This document shows, piece after piece, positions 47,715-56,263 of a DNA stretch of 64,000 bases. Made by a program: the position numbers and the translations under genes. Position 1 is the first letter of the stretch; every line of letters starts with the position of its first letter. This stretch comes from Roseiarcus sp963816065 (GTDB lineage: Bacteria; Pseudomonadota; Alphaproteobacteria; Rhizobiales; Beijerinckiaceae). The notes beneath the pieces are model-generated. The model was not told the DNA's origin, did not search any database, and was given only the letters and a program-made list of their open reading frames with translations. The stretch spans positions 391,307 to 455,306 of the forward strand of contig CAWFJG010000022.1 of the NCBI GenBank assembly GCA_963816065.1, given 5' to 3'.

Positions 47715-49297
47715 ATGCCCGACTCTGTGGCCGACAATCCCGCAAGGCGACCGTTCGCGGTTCGCCTGACAGGCGTCACGAAGACTTTCGGCGGCGTGAC
47801 CGCGCTCAGCGACGTCAGCCTCGACGTTCACGTGGGCGAGATCCACGCGCTGCTCGGAGAGAACGGCGCCGGCAAGTCGACCATCCTCAAGATCCTGAAC
47901 GGCGTCCACGCGCCGACCGCGGGCCGTATCGAGGTCTATGGCGAGCCGCTCGAAGAGCACACGCCCGAAGCCGCCAAGCGCGCGGGGATCGGCATGATCT
48001 TCCAGGAAATGAGTCTCGTGCCGACGCTGTCGGCGGCGCAGAACATCTTCCTCAACAACGAGGCCAAGGACGGACTTGGCCTGATCGACGACCGCACCGC
48101 CGCGCGGCGCGCTCGCGAGCTGTTCGAGACGCTCGGCGTCGAGATCGATCCGAAGGCGCTCGTCGGGGATCTCTCGGCCGGGCAGCGCCAGCTCACCGAG
48201 ATCGTCAAGGCGATCTCGCGCAACGTGCGCGTGCTCATTCTCGACGAGCCGACGACCGCGCTTTCCGGCGGCGAGGTCGAGAAGCTGTTCGCCTTTCTCC
48301 GCCGGCTCAAGTCCGAGGGCGTGGCGATCATCTACGTCTCGCACCGCATGGACGAGATCACCCGGATCGCCGACCGCGCCACCATCCTGCGCGACGGCCG
48401 GCATGTGGTGACCGCGCCGATGAGCGAGCTGACCCTCGACAAGATCATCGAATACATCGTCGGCCGCCGCTCGCGCGGCTTCTCCGACGTCAAGCGGATG
48501 AACGCCTCGCGCGGCGCGCCGCTCCTCGAAGTCCGTATCCTTGAGCGGTCCGCGTAAGCCGATTGCCGTCGATCTCACGCTTTACGCCGGCGAAGTCGTC
48601 GGCGTCGCGGGCCTGCTCGGCAGCGGCCGCAGCGCGCTGGCGCGCGTCCTGTTCGGCATCGACCGCAAGCGCGCGGGCGAGATCCTCATCCGGGGGCGCC
48701 CGGTCGAGATCGCCAGTCCCGGCGACGCGATCGCCAAAGGCATGGCGCTCGTGCCCGAGGACCGGCTGCGCCAGGGGCTCATTCTCGAGCATTCGGTCGA
48801 GTTCGAACACGTCCCTGTCCATCCTCGACCGCCTGGCCTCGTGGCTGTTCGTCTCGTCTTCCAAGGCGGCCGAAGCGGCCGACCGTCAGATCGAGGGCCT
48901 GCGCATCAAGACGGCTTCGCGCGACGCGGCGGTGCGCACGCTCTCCGGCGGCAACCAGCAGAAGGTGGTGATCGGCAAATGGCTGAACGCCGAGCCGGAC
49001 ATCTTCGTGCTCGACGAGCCGACCGGCGGCGTCGACATCGGCTCGAAGGCCGAGATCATCGCGCTCGTCCGCGACCTCGCCGCCCGCGGCAAGGCGGTGC
49101 TGGTCATCTCCTCGGAACTCTCGGAACTGCTGACCGCCTCCGACCGCATCGTGGTGATGTCCGACGGGCGCATCGTGAGCGAGGCGGCGCGAGACGCTTT
49201 CGACGACCCCAACCCCAACGACGACGTCGGGGAGCAACTGCAATTCGCCGAGCGCAAGCTTTCCCAGATCATTCAGAAGGCCCACGCCCATGTCTGA
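47715..49297 (+). CDS. Sugar ABC transporter ATPase (RbsA-type), two frame breaks
   Basis: About 526 residues with two ATPase modules. The first has Walker A LLGENGAGKSTILKILNGVH, signature LSAGQRQLTEIVKA and Walker B VLILDEPTTALSG. The second has GVAGLLGSGRSALARVLFG, LSGGNQQKVVIGKWL and IFVLDEPTGGVDIGSKAEI. The frame breaks near 48545 (one extra base; EVR, then LSGPRKPIAVDL) and near 48800 (one extra base; before SLSILDRLASWLF). The final frame ends at 49297 and overlaps the permease start by 8 bases. The homology is continuous, so indel error is the favoured reading. Confidence 0.9.
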
Positions 49298-50252
49298 CAC
49301 GACAGCAAGACCCTCTCTCGTCGCGCCTCTGGTCGCCAACTGGCGTCAGTACATTCCCTATCTCGGGTTCGTGCTGATCTTCGCCTTCTTCTCGGCGACG
49401 CTCTTCAACCAGGGCTTCCTCGAGCCCAACAACCAGCTCAACATCCTGCGGCAGACCGCGATGATCTCGATCATGGCGGTCGGCATGACCTACGTGCTGT
49501 CGGCTGGCGAGATCGACCTGTCCATCGGCATGGTGGCGGGCCTGATCTCGTGCGTCGTCGCCGTCGCCATGGACCATTTCGGCGCCGTGGCCGGCGTCGC
49601 GGCGGGCCTCGCGGCCGGCGGCCTCGTCGGCCTCGTCAACGGCGCGCTCACGACGAGGGTCGGCATTCCCTCGTTCCTGACGACGCTCGCGATGATGGGC
49701 ATCGCCCGCGGCACGGCGATGTGGATGACGCAGACCAAGTCGGTGCCGATTCTCGACGACGATTACAACTGGCTGTTCGGCGGCGGCAATCTCGGCCCCA
49801 TTCCGGTGCTCGTCATCTGGACCGCGGTCGTCGCCGTCGTCGGACACGTGGTGCTGCGCCGCACGACCTTCGGCCGGCGGGTGCTGGCCACCGGCGGCAG
49901 CGAGACCGCGGCGCGCTACAGCGGCATCGACACGAAGGGCATCAAGATGCGCGTCCTGGTCATCTCGAGCCTCGGCGCCGCCCTGGCGGGGATGCTCTAC
50001 GCCGGCCGCCTGCACTCGGGCCGCTTCCAGCTCGGCGAGGGCGACGAACTCTCGGTCATCGCGGCCGCGGTGCTCGGCGGCACGAGCCTCTTCGGCGGCT
50101 CCGGCACCGTGGTCGGCTCGATCGTCGGCTCGCTGATGATCGGCGTCATCAACAACGGACTGTTGCTGATGGGCCTCGAATACAGCCAGCAGCTCATCGC
50201 CCGCGGCGTCATCATCATCATCGCCGTCGCGATCAGCCAGTCGCGCAAGTGA
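49290..50252 (+). CDS. Sugar ABC transporter permease (RbsC-type)
   Basis: 320 residues, about ten membrane helices. Conserved segments: NILRQTAMISIMAVGMTYVLSAGEIDLSIG, GIPSFLTTLAMMGIARG, GRRVLATGGSETAARYSGI and AAVLGGTSLFGGSGTVVGS, as in the branched-chain/ribose permease family. It overlaps the ATPase gene and completes the SBP-ATPase-permease set. Confidence 0.93.
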   Translation: MSDTTARPSLVAPLVANWRQYIPYLGFVLIFAFFSATLFNQGFLEPNNQLNILRQTAMISIMAVGMTYVLSAGEIDLSIGMVAGLISCVVAVAMDHFGAVAGVAAGLAAGGLVGLVNGALTTRVGIPSFLTTLAMMGIARGTAMWMTQTKSVPILDDDYNWLFGGGNLGPIPVLVIWTAVVAVVGHVVLRRTTFGRRVLATGGSETAARYSGIDTKGIKMRVLVISSLGAALAGMLYAGRLHSGRFQLGEGDELSVIAAAVLGGTSLFGGSGTVVGSIVGSLMIGVINNGLLLMGLEYSQQLIARGVIIIIAVAISQSRK

Positions 50253-50266
50253 GGAAAGGGTCGTCC

Positions 50267-50572
50267 ATGTCGCTCTGCACCCTGATCGGAACCGTGGTCG
50301 CCAAGGACGAGACGCGCGAGGAGTTGCGCAAGATCCTCGCCGGCCAGGTCGCGCCGACCCGCGCCGAACCCGGTTGCGTCAACTACGACTTCCACGTCGA
50401 CGCGAAGGATCCGAACGTGTTCGTCTTCTACGAGAACTGGAGGAGCCGGGCCGATCTCGACGCCCACCTGAAGGCGCCGCACCTCCAGCCTCTGTTCGGG
50501 CGCCTCGAAGAGCTGCTCGCCCGGCCGGTCGAAATGAGGTTCCTCGAAATGATCAGCGAACCCGCGCCCTGA
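50267..50572 (+). CDS. ABM-fold monooxygenase-like protein
   Basis: 101 residues from ATG 50267 with GAGGAAAGGG ahead. LCTLIGTVVAKDETREELRKIL, TRAEPGCVNYDFHVDAKDPNVFVFYENWRS and HLKAPHLQPLF match the antibiotic-biosynthesis-monooxygenase (YgiN-like) fold. It sits within the sugar cassette; a direct metabolic role is unclear. Confidence 0.88.
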   Translation: MSLCTLIGTVVAKDETREELRKILAGQVAPTRAEPGCVNYDFHVDAKDPNVFVFYENWRSRADLDAHLKAPHLQPLFGRLEELLARPVEMRFLEMISEPAP

Positions 50573-50683
50573 CCCGGGGCGCGGGCCCCTCGACCCGAAG
50601 CCAGGATTCCAACCCCACGGCGGCAGTCGCGCTGACCGCACGGGAAGCCTTTGCCCCTCTCAATCAAGGAAGGAGATGAGACC

Positions 50684-51850
50684 ATGACCAGGACCCTCAA
50701 TATCGCGATGATCGGCGGCGGCTTCATGGGCAAGGCCCATGCGCTCGCCTATGCGGCGATGCCGATGTTCTTCTGGCCGGCGCCGGCCATTCCCCACCGC
50801 AAGGTGGTCGTCGACGTGACGGCCGAACTCGCCGAAGCCGCGCGCCAGCGCTACGGCTTCGACGAAGCCTCGCACGACTGGAGGAGCGTGATCGAGCGCA
50901 AGGATATCGACGCCATCGACATCGTCACGCCGAACGACAGCCACGCCGAAATCGCCATCGCCGCGGCCCAGGCCGGCAAGCACATCATCTGCGAGAAGCC
51001 GCTCGCGCGCGGCGGCGAAGAGGCCAAGACCATGCTCGACGCGGTGGAGAAGGCCGGCGTCACCCACATGGTCGCCTTCAACTATCGCCGGACGCCGGCG
51101 GTCGCGCTCGCCAAGAAGTACATCGAGGAGGGCCGGATCGGAACGATCCTGTCGTTCCGCGGCACGTACCTGCAGGACTGGTCGGCCGATCCGAACGGCC
51201 CTCTGTCCTGGCGCTTCCAGAAGAAGATCGCGGGCTCCGGCGCCGTCGGCGACATCGGCACCCACGTCATCGATCTCGCCCGCTATCTGGTCGGCGAAAT
51301 CACCGCGGTCAATTCGATCGTCAAGACCTACATCGCCAGCCGCCCGCTCCAGTCCGGCGGCTTCGACCAGCTCGCCGCCTCCGACAAGAGCGGCAAGGGC
51401 CCGCGCGGCGCGGTCGACGTCGACGACGAGATGCTGACGCTGGTCAAGTTCGCGGGCGGCGCGACGGGTTCGATCGAGGCGACCCGCAATGCCTACGGCC
51501 GCAACAACTTCATCACCTTCGAGATCCACGGCGACAAGGGCTCGATCGCCTTCAACTACGAGCGCATGGACGAGCTCGAAGTGATGTTCGCCGACGATCC
51601 GGGCGACGCGCGCGGATTCCGCACCGTCTATACCGGTCCGGCGCATCCCTACGGCGGCGCGCTCTGGCCGATCCCGGCGCTCGGAACCGGCTACGGCGAG
51701 ACGAAAATCATCGAGTGCTTCGACTTCGTCAGCGCGATCGTCAAGGGCGAGCAGCCGTCGCCGAACTTCCGCGACGGCTGGATCACGGAACTGGTCGCCG
51801 ACGCCATCCTGAAGTCGGGCGAGGCCCAGACCTGGGTCGCCGTCGGGTGA
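50684..51850 (+). CDS. Gfo/Idh/MocA-family sugar dehydrogenase
   Basis: 388 residues, start ATG 50684 with GGAGGAGA upstream. NAD(P)-binding N-terminus IAMIGGGFMGKAHALAYAAM, then HIICEKPLARGGEEA with the catalytic Lys of EKP, and VGDIGTHVIDLARYLVGE with the conserved GD..TH pair. The C-terminal domain contains YTGPAHPYGGALWPIPALG. From memory the N-terminal motif and surrounding segments resemble bacterial levoglucosan dehydrogenase (LgdA); that substrate is only a hypothesis. Last intact gene of the cassette. Confidence 0.9.
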   Translation: MTRTLNIAMIGGGFMGKAHALAYAAMPMFFWPAPAIPHRKVVVDVTAELAEAARQRYGFDEASHDWRSVIERKDIDAIDIVTPNDSHAEIAIAAAQAGKHIICEKPLARGGEEAKTMLDAVEKAGVTHMVAFNYRRTPAVALAKKYIEEGRIGTILSFRGTYLQDWSADPNGPLSWRFQKKIAGSGAVGDIGTHVIDLARYLVGEITAVNSIVKTYIASRPLQSGGFDQLAASDKSGKGPRGAVDVDDEMLTLVKFAGGATGSIEATRNAYGRNNFITFEIHGDKGSIAFNYERMDELEVMFADDPGDARGFRTVYTGPAHPYGGALWPIPALGTGYGETKIIECFDFVSAIVKGEQPSPNFRDGWITELVADAILKSGEAQTWVAVG

Positions 51851-51960
51851 AGCAAACGGAAAGGTCGGAGGGGGTCGAGCGGACTACGGTCTCCCGAACC
51901 AAGACGCAGGAGACCGGGGCTGCCTTCGGTCTGCAGTTAGCCCGGAGAGCGACGACGATC

Positions 51961-52447
51961 ATGGCGACGCAAAATGGCCCGTTCGACAGGGGACGCATCA
52001 GGCTCGGCATGGTGGGCGGCGGGGAGGGCGCGTTCATCGGCGCCGTCCACCGCACCGCCTCGCGCATCGACGACGCCTACGAATTCAGCCGGGGCGCTGT
52101 CATCGAGCCCTGAAAAGGCGCGCCGCTCCGGCGAGGCGTTCGGCCTTGCGCCCGACCGCATCTACGGCGACTATGCGAGCATGGCGAAGGCGGAGGCGGC
52201 GCGGCCCGACGGGATCGAGGCGGTCGCGATCGTCAGTCCGAATCACATGCACGCCGGGCCGGCGATCGCCTTTGTCGAGGCCGGAATCCACGTCATCTGC
52301 GACAAGCCGCTGACGGTCTCGCTCGCGGAAGCGCGGCGCATGAAGGCGGCGGTCGAGAAGTCCGGCCGCATCTTTGCGCTCACCCACAACTACACCGGCT
52401 ATCCGCTGGTGCGCCGCGTGCGCGAGATGATCCGCGCGGCCGACCTC
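51961..52447 (+). pseudogene. Truncated second Gfo/Idh/MocA dehydrogenase
   Basis: Starts MATQNGPFDRGRIRLGMVGGGEGAF. The frame breaks near 52087 (YEFSRG; the other frame reads GALSSSPEKARRSGEAFGL), then continues IVSPNHMHAGPAIAFVEAG, HVICDKPLTVSLAEARR and ALTHNYTGYPLVRRVREMIRA. Family homology stops near 52447, about 160 residues in, and unrelated sequence follows. The C-terminal domain is missing, so the gene is cut by a rearrangement, beside the mobile-type DUF736 genes. Confidence 0.8.
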
Positions 52448-52703
52448 AGCGCCCGAACCGCCCAAACGGCCTCTCTGCATGGCGGGTCTCGCGCCGGGCC
52501 GGACCTCAGTGCCCGCAACGGCTTCGCCGACCTTCTTCCCCTGACCGCCCACGCGGTCATTCCTCGCGAGGCAACAAGCTCGGCTGCCGCCGTCCTCCGC
52601 TCGCGCTTCGGCCCTGACGGGTGCAGGTCGGCCGTGCCGTCGCCTCAAGACCGCCGTCGAGGCCGCATCGGGCGGCTTCGAGGAACAGTCAGGAGAGATG
52701 ACA

Positions 52704-53002
52704 ATGGCTCAGATCGGCAGCTTCACCCGCGGCGACGACGGCGTCTTCACCGGAACGATCCGCACCCTCAACATCAGCACCAAGGCGACCATCAAGCCCG
52801 TCGCCAAGGACGGCGAACGCTCCCCCGACTTCCGGGTCGCCGCTAACGGCGTCGAGTTGGCGCCGGCTGGCGCAAGACCGCCAAGGACACCGGCGCCGAG
52901 TACGTCTCCGTCAAGCTCGACGACCCGTCCTTCCAGGCGCCGGCCTACGCGACCCTCATCCAGGGCGAGAAAGCCGAGCACAAGCTCATCTGGTCGGGCT
53001 GA
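52704..53002 (+). CDS. DUF736 protein, one frame break
   Basis: About 98 residues. Start ATG 52704 with AGGAGAG ahead. MAQIGSFTRGDDGVFTGTIR, ATIKPVAKDGERSPDFRVAANG, then after a break near 52860 GWRKTAKDTGAEYVSVKLDDPSF and ATLIQGEKAEHKLIWSG. DUF736 proteins are typical of plasmids and integrative elements in alphaproteobacteria. A damaged second copy follows at 53167. Confidence 0.88.
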
Positions 53003-53052
53003 CCGACCACAGCGGCGCCGCCAACACGGCGCCGCGCCTTCAACCCTCGGGA

Positions 53053-53166
53053 TTATGCGGAGCGACGGCACGCCAAATCCCGCGGAAACGCTCGGCTTCC
53101 GCCTCACCGCTCCGCATAACGCCGCACTCCGCATAGTCGGGCTTATGCGGTGCTCCGCATAAGCCC
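53053..53166. repeat. Cluster of TTATGCGG palindromic sites
   Basis: Five copies of a TTATGCGGAGC-like site in both orientations: 53053-53063 (+), 53109-53119 (-), 53127-53135 (-, shorter), 53143-53150 (+) and 53152-53162 (-). The last two form a perfect 12-bp inverted repeat, GGGCTTATGCGG (53139-53150) and CCGCATAAGCCC (53155-53166), with a 4-base loop. The second DUF736 remnant begins exactly at the right edge. The organisation suggests recombinase core sites or a scar of an excised element. Confidence 0.65.
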
Positions 53167-53337
53167 GAGATCGGCGCCGCCTAGTCGAAGCGCTCGAACG
53201 AAGGCCGCGCCTACCTCTCGGTCAAGCTCGACGATCCCTCCTTCACCCAGCCGATCTACGCGAACCTGTTCGACGCGGAGGACGGGTCCGGCTACTCACT
53301 GATCTGGTCCCGCAGCCGCAAGGCCAGCGCCGAGTGA
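53167..53337 (+). pseudogene. C-terminal remnant of a second DUF736 gene
   Basis: The frame reads EIGAA, a TAG where the family has Trp, then SKRSNEGRAYLSVKLDDPSF, QPIYANLFDAEDG and YSLIWSRSRKASAE before TGA. The N-terminal half is absent; the remnant starts directly after the palindrome ending at 53166. Similar to, but not identical with, the copy at 52704. Confidence 0.8.
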
Positions 53338-53942
53338 CTGGCGACCGTAGCCCCGCCCGCATGCCGGGCAGGGCTCCATCTCACTCTCGTCTCGATCCAT
53401 TCCCCGGTTACGCCCCACTTCGCACTATCGTCCACCTCGGCGGCTGAAGCGAGCCCGCCGACCCGTTTGATCCCGCTGCAAAATCATATCGGAATTTCAA
53501 TAGCATAGGTATTCGCAGTTTTATCCTGAGTGGCGCGCAATTTTCGGCACCGCTCGGAACAAGACCGCGAACGCCCATTTGCACATCCATCAAATTGCAG
53601 GGCGTGCGGCGGCCCGTTCGACGCCGAAGCGGCAAGTCGCAGATCACTCACTTGCGAAATGCGCCGCGGCCGCAAGCCGACAGCGGTTGATGACCGCTCT
53701 GGCGTTTCGCCGCCATTCGCGCGAGCGCCGCTGAGCGCCTCCGCCGGGATGTGAATGACATTGGAGCAGCCCGCAGCCCTTCTCCAAAGTCGGAACTCCT
53801 CCTTGCCGTGGATTTCTACGAAAATACCGCGCGCAGAACGCGCAATTCTCGCACACGGAAACCAACTGCCCGTCTCCAGGTTCGATCGTGCGCCCGATCG
53901 TGAATTCCCCGCTTTCGGCGACGATTTCCATTCTCTTCACTT
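53338..53942. other. Gene-free gap left of the IS110-type element
   Basis: About 600 bases with no credible gene. It contains the right copy of the tRNA-linked direct repeat (53542-53576) and an AT-richer stretch at 53485-53530. Confidence 0.5.
53542..53576 (+). repeat. Direct repeat, right copy
   Basis: Matches 42481-42515 at 31 of 35 positions, same orientation, 11.06 kb away. Unlike the left copy it has no tRNA remnant in front; the preceding GCGCAATTT only weakly resembles the left flank GCGCCAATTT. Possible right boundary of a genomic island. Confidence 0.5.
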
Positions 53943-54015
53943 TGGCTCTTATCGCGTTACGTATTGGTAAGTCGAAGGCGTCTGGCAGTTCTGCGGGTCG
54001 TCATGGCCGGGCTCG
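53943..54015 (+). repeat. Left 73-bp inverted repeat
   Basis: Begins TGGCTCTTATCGCG and ends GGCCGGGCTCG. Differs from the reverse complement of 55981-56053 at two T/C positions only. Its inner edge overlaps a near-perfect palindrome, ATGGCCGG...CCGGCCAT (54003-54025). Confidence 0.92.
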
Positions 54016-54198
54016 AGCCGGCCATCCACGAGAACATAGCCGGTTGGCTATAATCCTCTGATATCAAACCCGGAGTTCAACGATAACCGGAGTTCGAGGC
54101 GGCGCCGCGTGGATGGCCGGGTCGAGATGCTATGGGGGTTGGCGGCCGCGAAATTGGTTATCCTGAAGGTTGTCCAACACCTTAAGCAGGAGCATCCA
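54016..54198 (+). ncRNA. Candidate bridge-RNA region of the IS110-type element
   Basis: In the IS110 group the non-coding left end upstream of the transposase encodes a structured bridge RNA that guides recombination. This 183-base stretch has a TATAAT box (54050-54055), a direct repeat of CCGGAGTTC (two copies between 54069 and 54095) and no gene. Only position and family knowledge support the call; the loops were not modelled. Confidence 0.3.
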
Positions 54199-55362
54199 AT
54201 GAGCGAAGCTTTCGATCCGCGCAAATCCACGACCGCCTTCGACCAGGCTAGCACGCTGGTTGTGGTTCTGGAACTGAGCGGCAAGTCGTGGCAGGCAGGC
54301 GCGAGCGTCCCCGGCGTGTCGCGTCGTCCGCTGCACACGCTCGCGGCCAGGGACATCGACGCCGTGCTCAAGAGGATCGAGCGGTGGAAGGAAGAGGCGA
54401 ACAGGGCCGGTTGCGAGGTCGGGCGCGTGGTTGTGGGCTACGAGGCGGGCCTCGACGGCTTCTGGATCGCGCGGGCTCTGAGGGCGCATGGCGTCGAAGT
54501 CTACGTCATGCATCCCGCCAGCATTTCGGTCGAGCGTCGCGGTCGGCGCGCCAAGACAGATCGCATCGACGTCGACATTCTTCTGCGGACCCTTCTCGGC
54601 TGGCTCAGGGGCGAACCCCGACACTGTACGATGGCCCCCATTCCGAGCGAGGCGGAGGAGGACATGCGCGAGCCGGGGCGCCGGCGCGAGGCCCTGACGG
54701 CGGCGCGGCTCAAGGTCGAGAATCAAATGCGCAGCCTGCTCGCCCGCTACGGCGTCGCCGACTTCCGCCCGCGTCTGAAGAAAGCCGCCGAGCGTCTGGC
54801 GCGGCTGCGCACGATCGACGGCCGGCCGCTGCCGCCCCATACGATGGCGAGCCTCGAGCGTCTCATGGCGCAGCATCGGCTGCTGTCCGAGCAACTGAAG
54901 GAGATCGAGACGGCGCGCGAGAAGGTCATGGCCGTCGCCGATCCCGACCGCCTCGAGAGGATGATCCAGATGCTGGTCGGCCTTGTCGGGGTCGGGGTGG
55001 AGACGGCGACGACGCTGGTCCACGAAGTCTTTTCGCGCCGCTTCCGCGATCGCCGGGCGCTGGCCGCCTTCGTCGGCATGACCGGCACGCCTTACGACAG
55101 CGGCGGTTCGACGCGCGAGCAGGGCCTCTCCAAGAACGGCAATCCGCGGGTGCGCCGCATGCTCACCCAATTGATGTGGCGCTGGACGATCTTTCAGCCG
55201 CAGAGCGCGCTGACCCGCTGGTTCGTCGCGCGCACCGGCGGCGCCAAGGGCCGGATGAAGAAGATCATGGCCGTCGCCCTGGCGCGCAAGCTGCTGGTGG
55301 CCCTGTGGCGCTACGTCGAGGCCGGCGTCGTTCCCGAGGGCGCGCGTCTGGCCGTAGCGTAA
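54199..55362 (+). CDS. IS110-family transposase (DEDD plus Transposase_20)
   Basis: 387 residues, start ATG 54199 with GCAGGAG ahead. N-terminal RuvC-like DEDD domain: VVVGYEAGLDGFWIARAL (Glu), VYVMHPASISVERRGRRAKTDRIDVDIL (Asp pair). Helical middle part. C-terminal Transposase_20 domain: MLVGLVGVGVETATTLVHEVF, ALAAFVGMTGTPYDSGGSTR and LSKNGNPRVRRMLTQLMWRW, with the catalytic Ser next to KNGN. Frame intact, so the element may still be active. Confidence 0.93.
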   Translation: MSEAFDPRKSTTAFDQASTLVVVLELSGKSWQAGASVPGVSRRPLHTLAARDIDAVLKRIERWKEEANRAGCEVGRVVVGYEAGLDGFWIARALRAHGVEVYVMHPASISVERRGRRAKTDRIDVDILLRTLLGWLRGEPRHCTMAPIPSEAEEDMREPGRRREALTAARLKVENQMRSLLARYGVADFRPRLKKAAERLARLRTIDGRPLPPHTMASLERLMAQHRLLSEQLKEIETAREKVMAVADPDRLERMIQMLVGLVGVGVETATTLVHEVFSRRFRDRRALAAFVGMTGTPYDSGGSTREQGLSKNGNPRVRRMLTQLMWRWTIFQPQSALTRWFVARTGGAKGRMKKIMAVALARKLLVALWRYVEAGVVPEGARLAVA

Positions 55363-55980
55363 GGGCGATCAAGACTTCGATGGACACGTCGACACAAGGA
55401 TCAGGCGACAGAGCGATGCTGACGTCTGCAACCCTCCAAGGTGGGCAGGATGCCGTGCCGGGCTGTGGCTCAAAAACGCCGCCGTCAAGATTGGTCCTGC
55501 CCCCTTGGTTCCCCACCTGGCCCCTGACGCAAAGGGCATCATGGTCTGGCGTTCGGCCCGAGCCGAGCGCCGCCGGATACGAGCTTGTGAGGCCATGCGT
55601 GGCCTCAAGCAGAGGGGAACCGCCTTGGATCGGCTGTCGACCGTCGCCGTCGAAATCCTTGGCCCCAAGTCAGCGCACCGGCGGACCCTCGAAGCGTCGC
55701 CGCCCCAGGGCGGGCAGCGCGTCTGGTCAAGAGACCCGCGATGAGCGCCAGCCGGCGTCGACCTCTTGGACAATCTTGTTCCGAGCCTGAGGGCCCCTCA
55801 AGGACTGAAGCGGCTTCGCCGCGGCCCTCCGGGCCGTCCTTGACCGGCCCTCACGCTCGGAATTCTCGCATCCAAGAGCTCGACGCCTCGGAGCGTCGCG
55901 CCGACCGGCCGACGAGGCCCGCCGCCGCTCTTCATTCGAAGGAGGATGCCAATTTCGCACTTGACAACCAGCCCCCCATA
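55363..55980. other. Non-coding right arm of the IS110-type element
   Basis: About 620 bases between the transposase stop and the right repeat. Only shadow frames are seen. A TTGACA at 55959-55964 lies just before the repeat and could serve as a -35 box reading outward, but no matched -10 is clear. Confidence 0.4.
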
Positions 55981-56053
55981 CGAGCCCGGCCATGACGGCC
56001 CGCAGAACTGCCGGACGCCTTCGACTTACCAATACGTAACGCGATAAGAGCCA
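55981..56053 (-). repeat. Right 73-bp inverted repeat
   Basis: Inverted copy of 53943-54015 (71 of 73). Followed on the right by a T7 run (56054-56060). Confidence 0.92.
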
Positions 56054-56263
56054 TTTTTTTGATAGATTCAGAATAACGAAAAGATGCCCCTCCTCAATCC
56101 ATAGAGCGGCGCTGATCCTGTGCGACGAAGCGCGCCGTGGCGAGTGGTCGGAATCGAATGTTTGGCGCCCGCCTGAACAGCGATGCTGAGCAAATAGAGG
56201 GCGTTCGCGGCCGGGGCGGCGGCCCCAGACCGCGGCCGCCTTGGCCGCGCAACAGACCGTTCG

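Larger units (their letters stand above)
53943..56053 (+). mobile_element. IS110-type element enclosed by 73-bp inverted repeats
   Basis: A 2111-bp unit. Its ends, 53943-54015 and 55981-56053, are inverted copies matching at 71 of 73 positions. It holds one IS110-family transposase gene (54199-55362), a 183-base non-coding stretch before it and about 620 bases after it. No target-site duplication is visible next to the repeats. Known IS110 elements have no long terminal inverted repeats, so the repeats may belong to an outer element or to a pre-existing inverted pair. Confidence 0.8.

Noticed and set aside
54109..54198. Extra 30 codons at the transposase N-terminus
   Set aside because: No family match before MSEAFDPRK, and a ribosome site precedes ATG 54199; the stretch is better explained as the non-coding left end.
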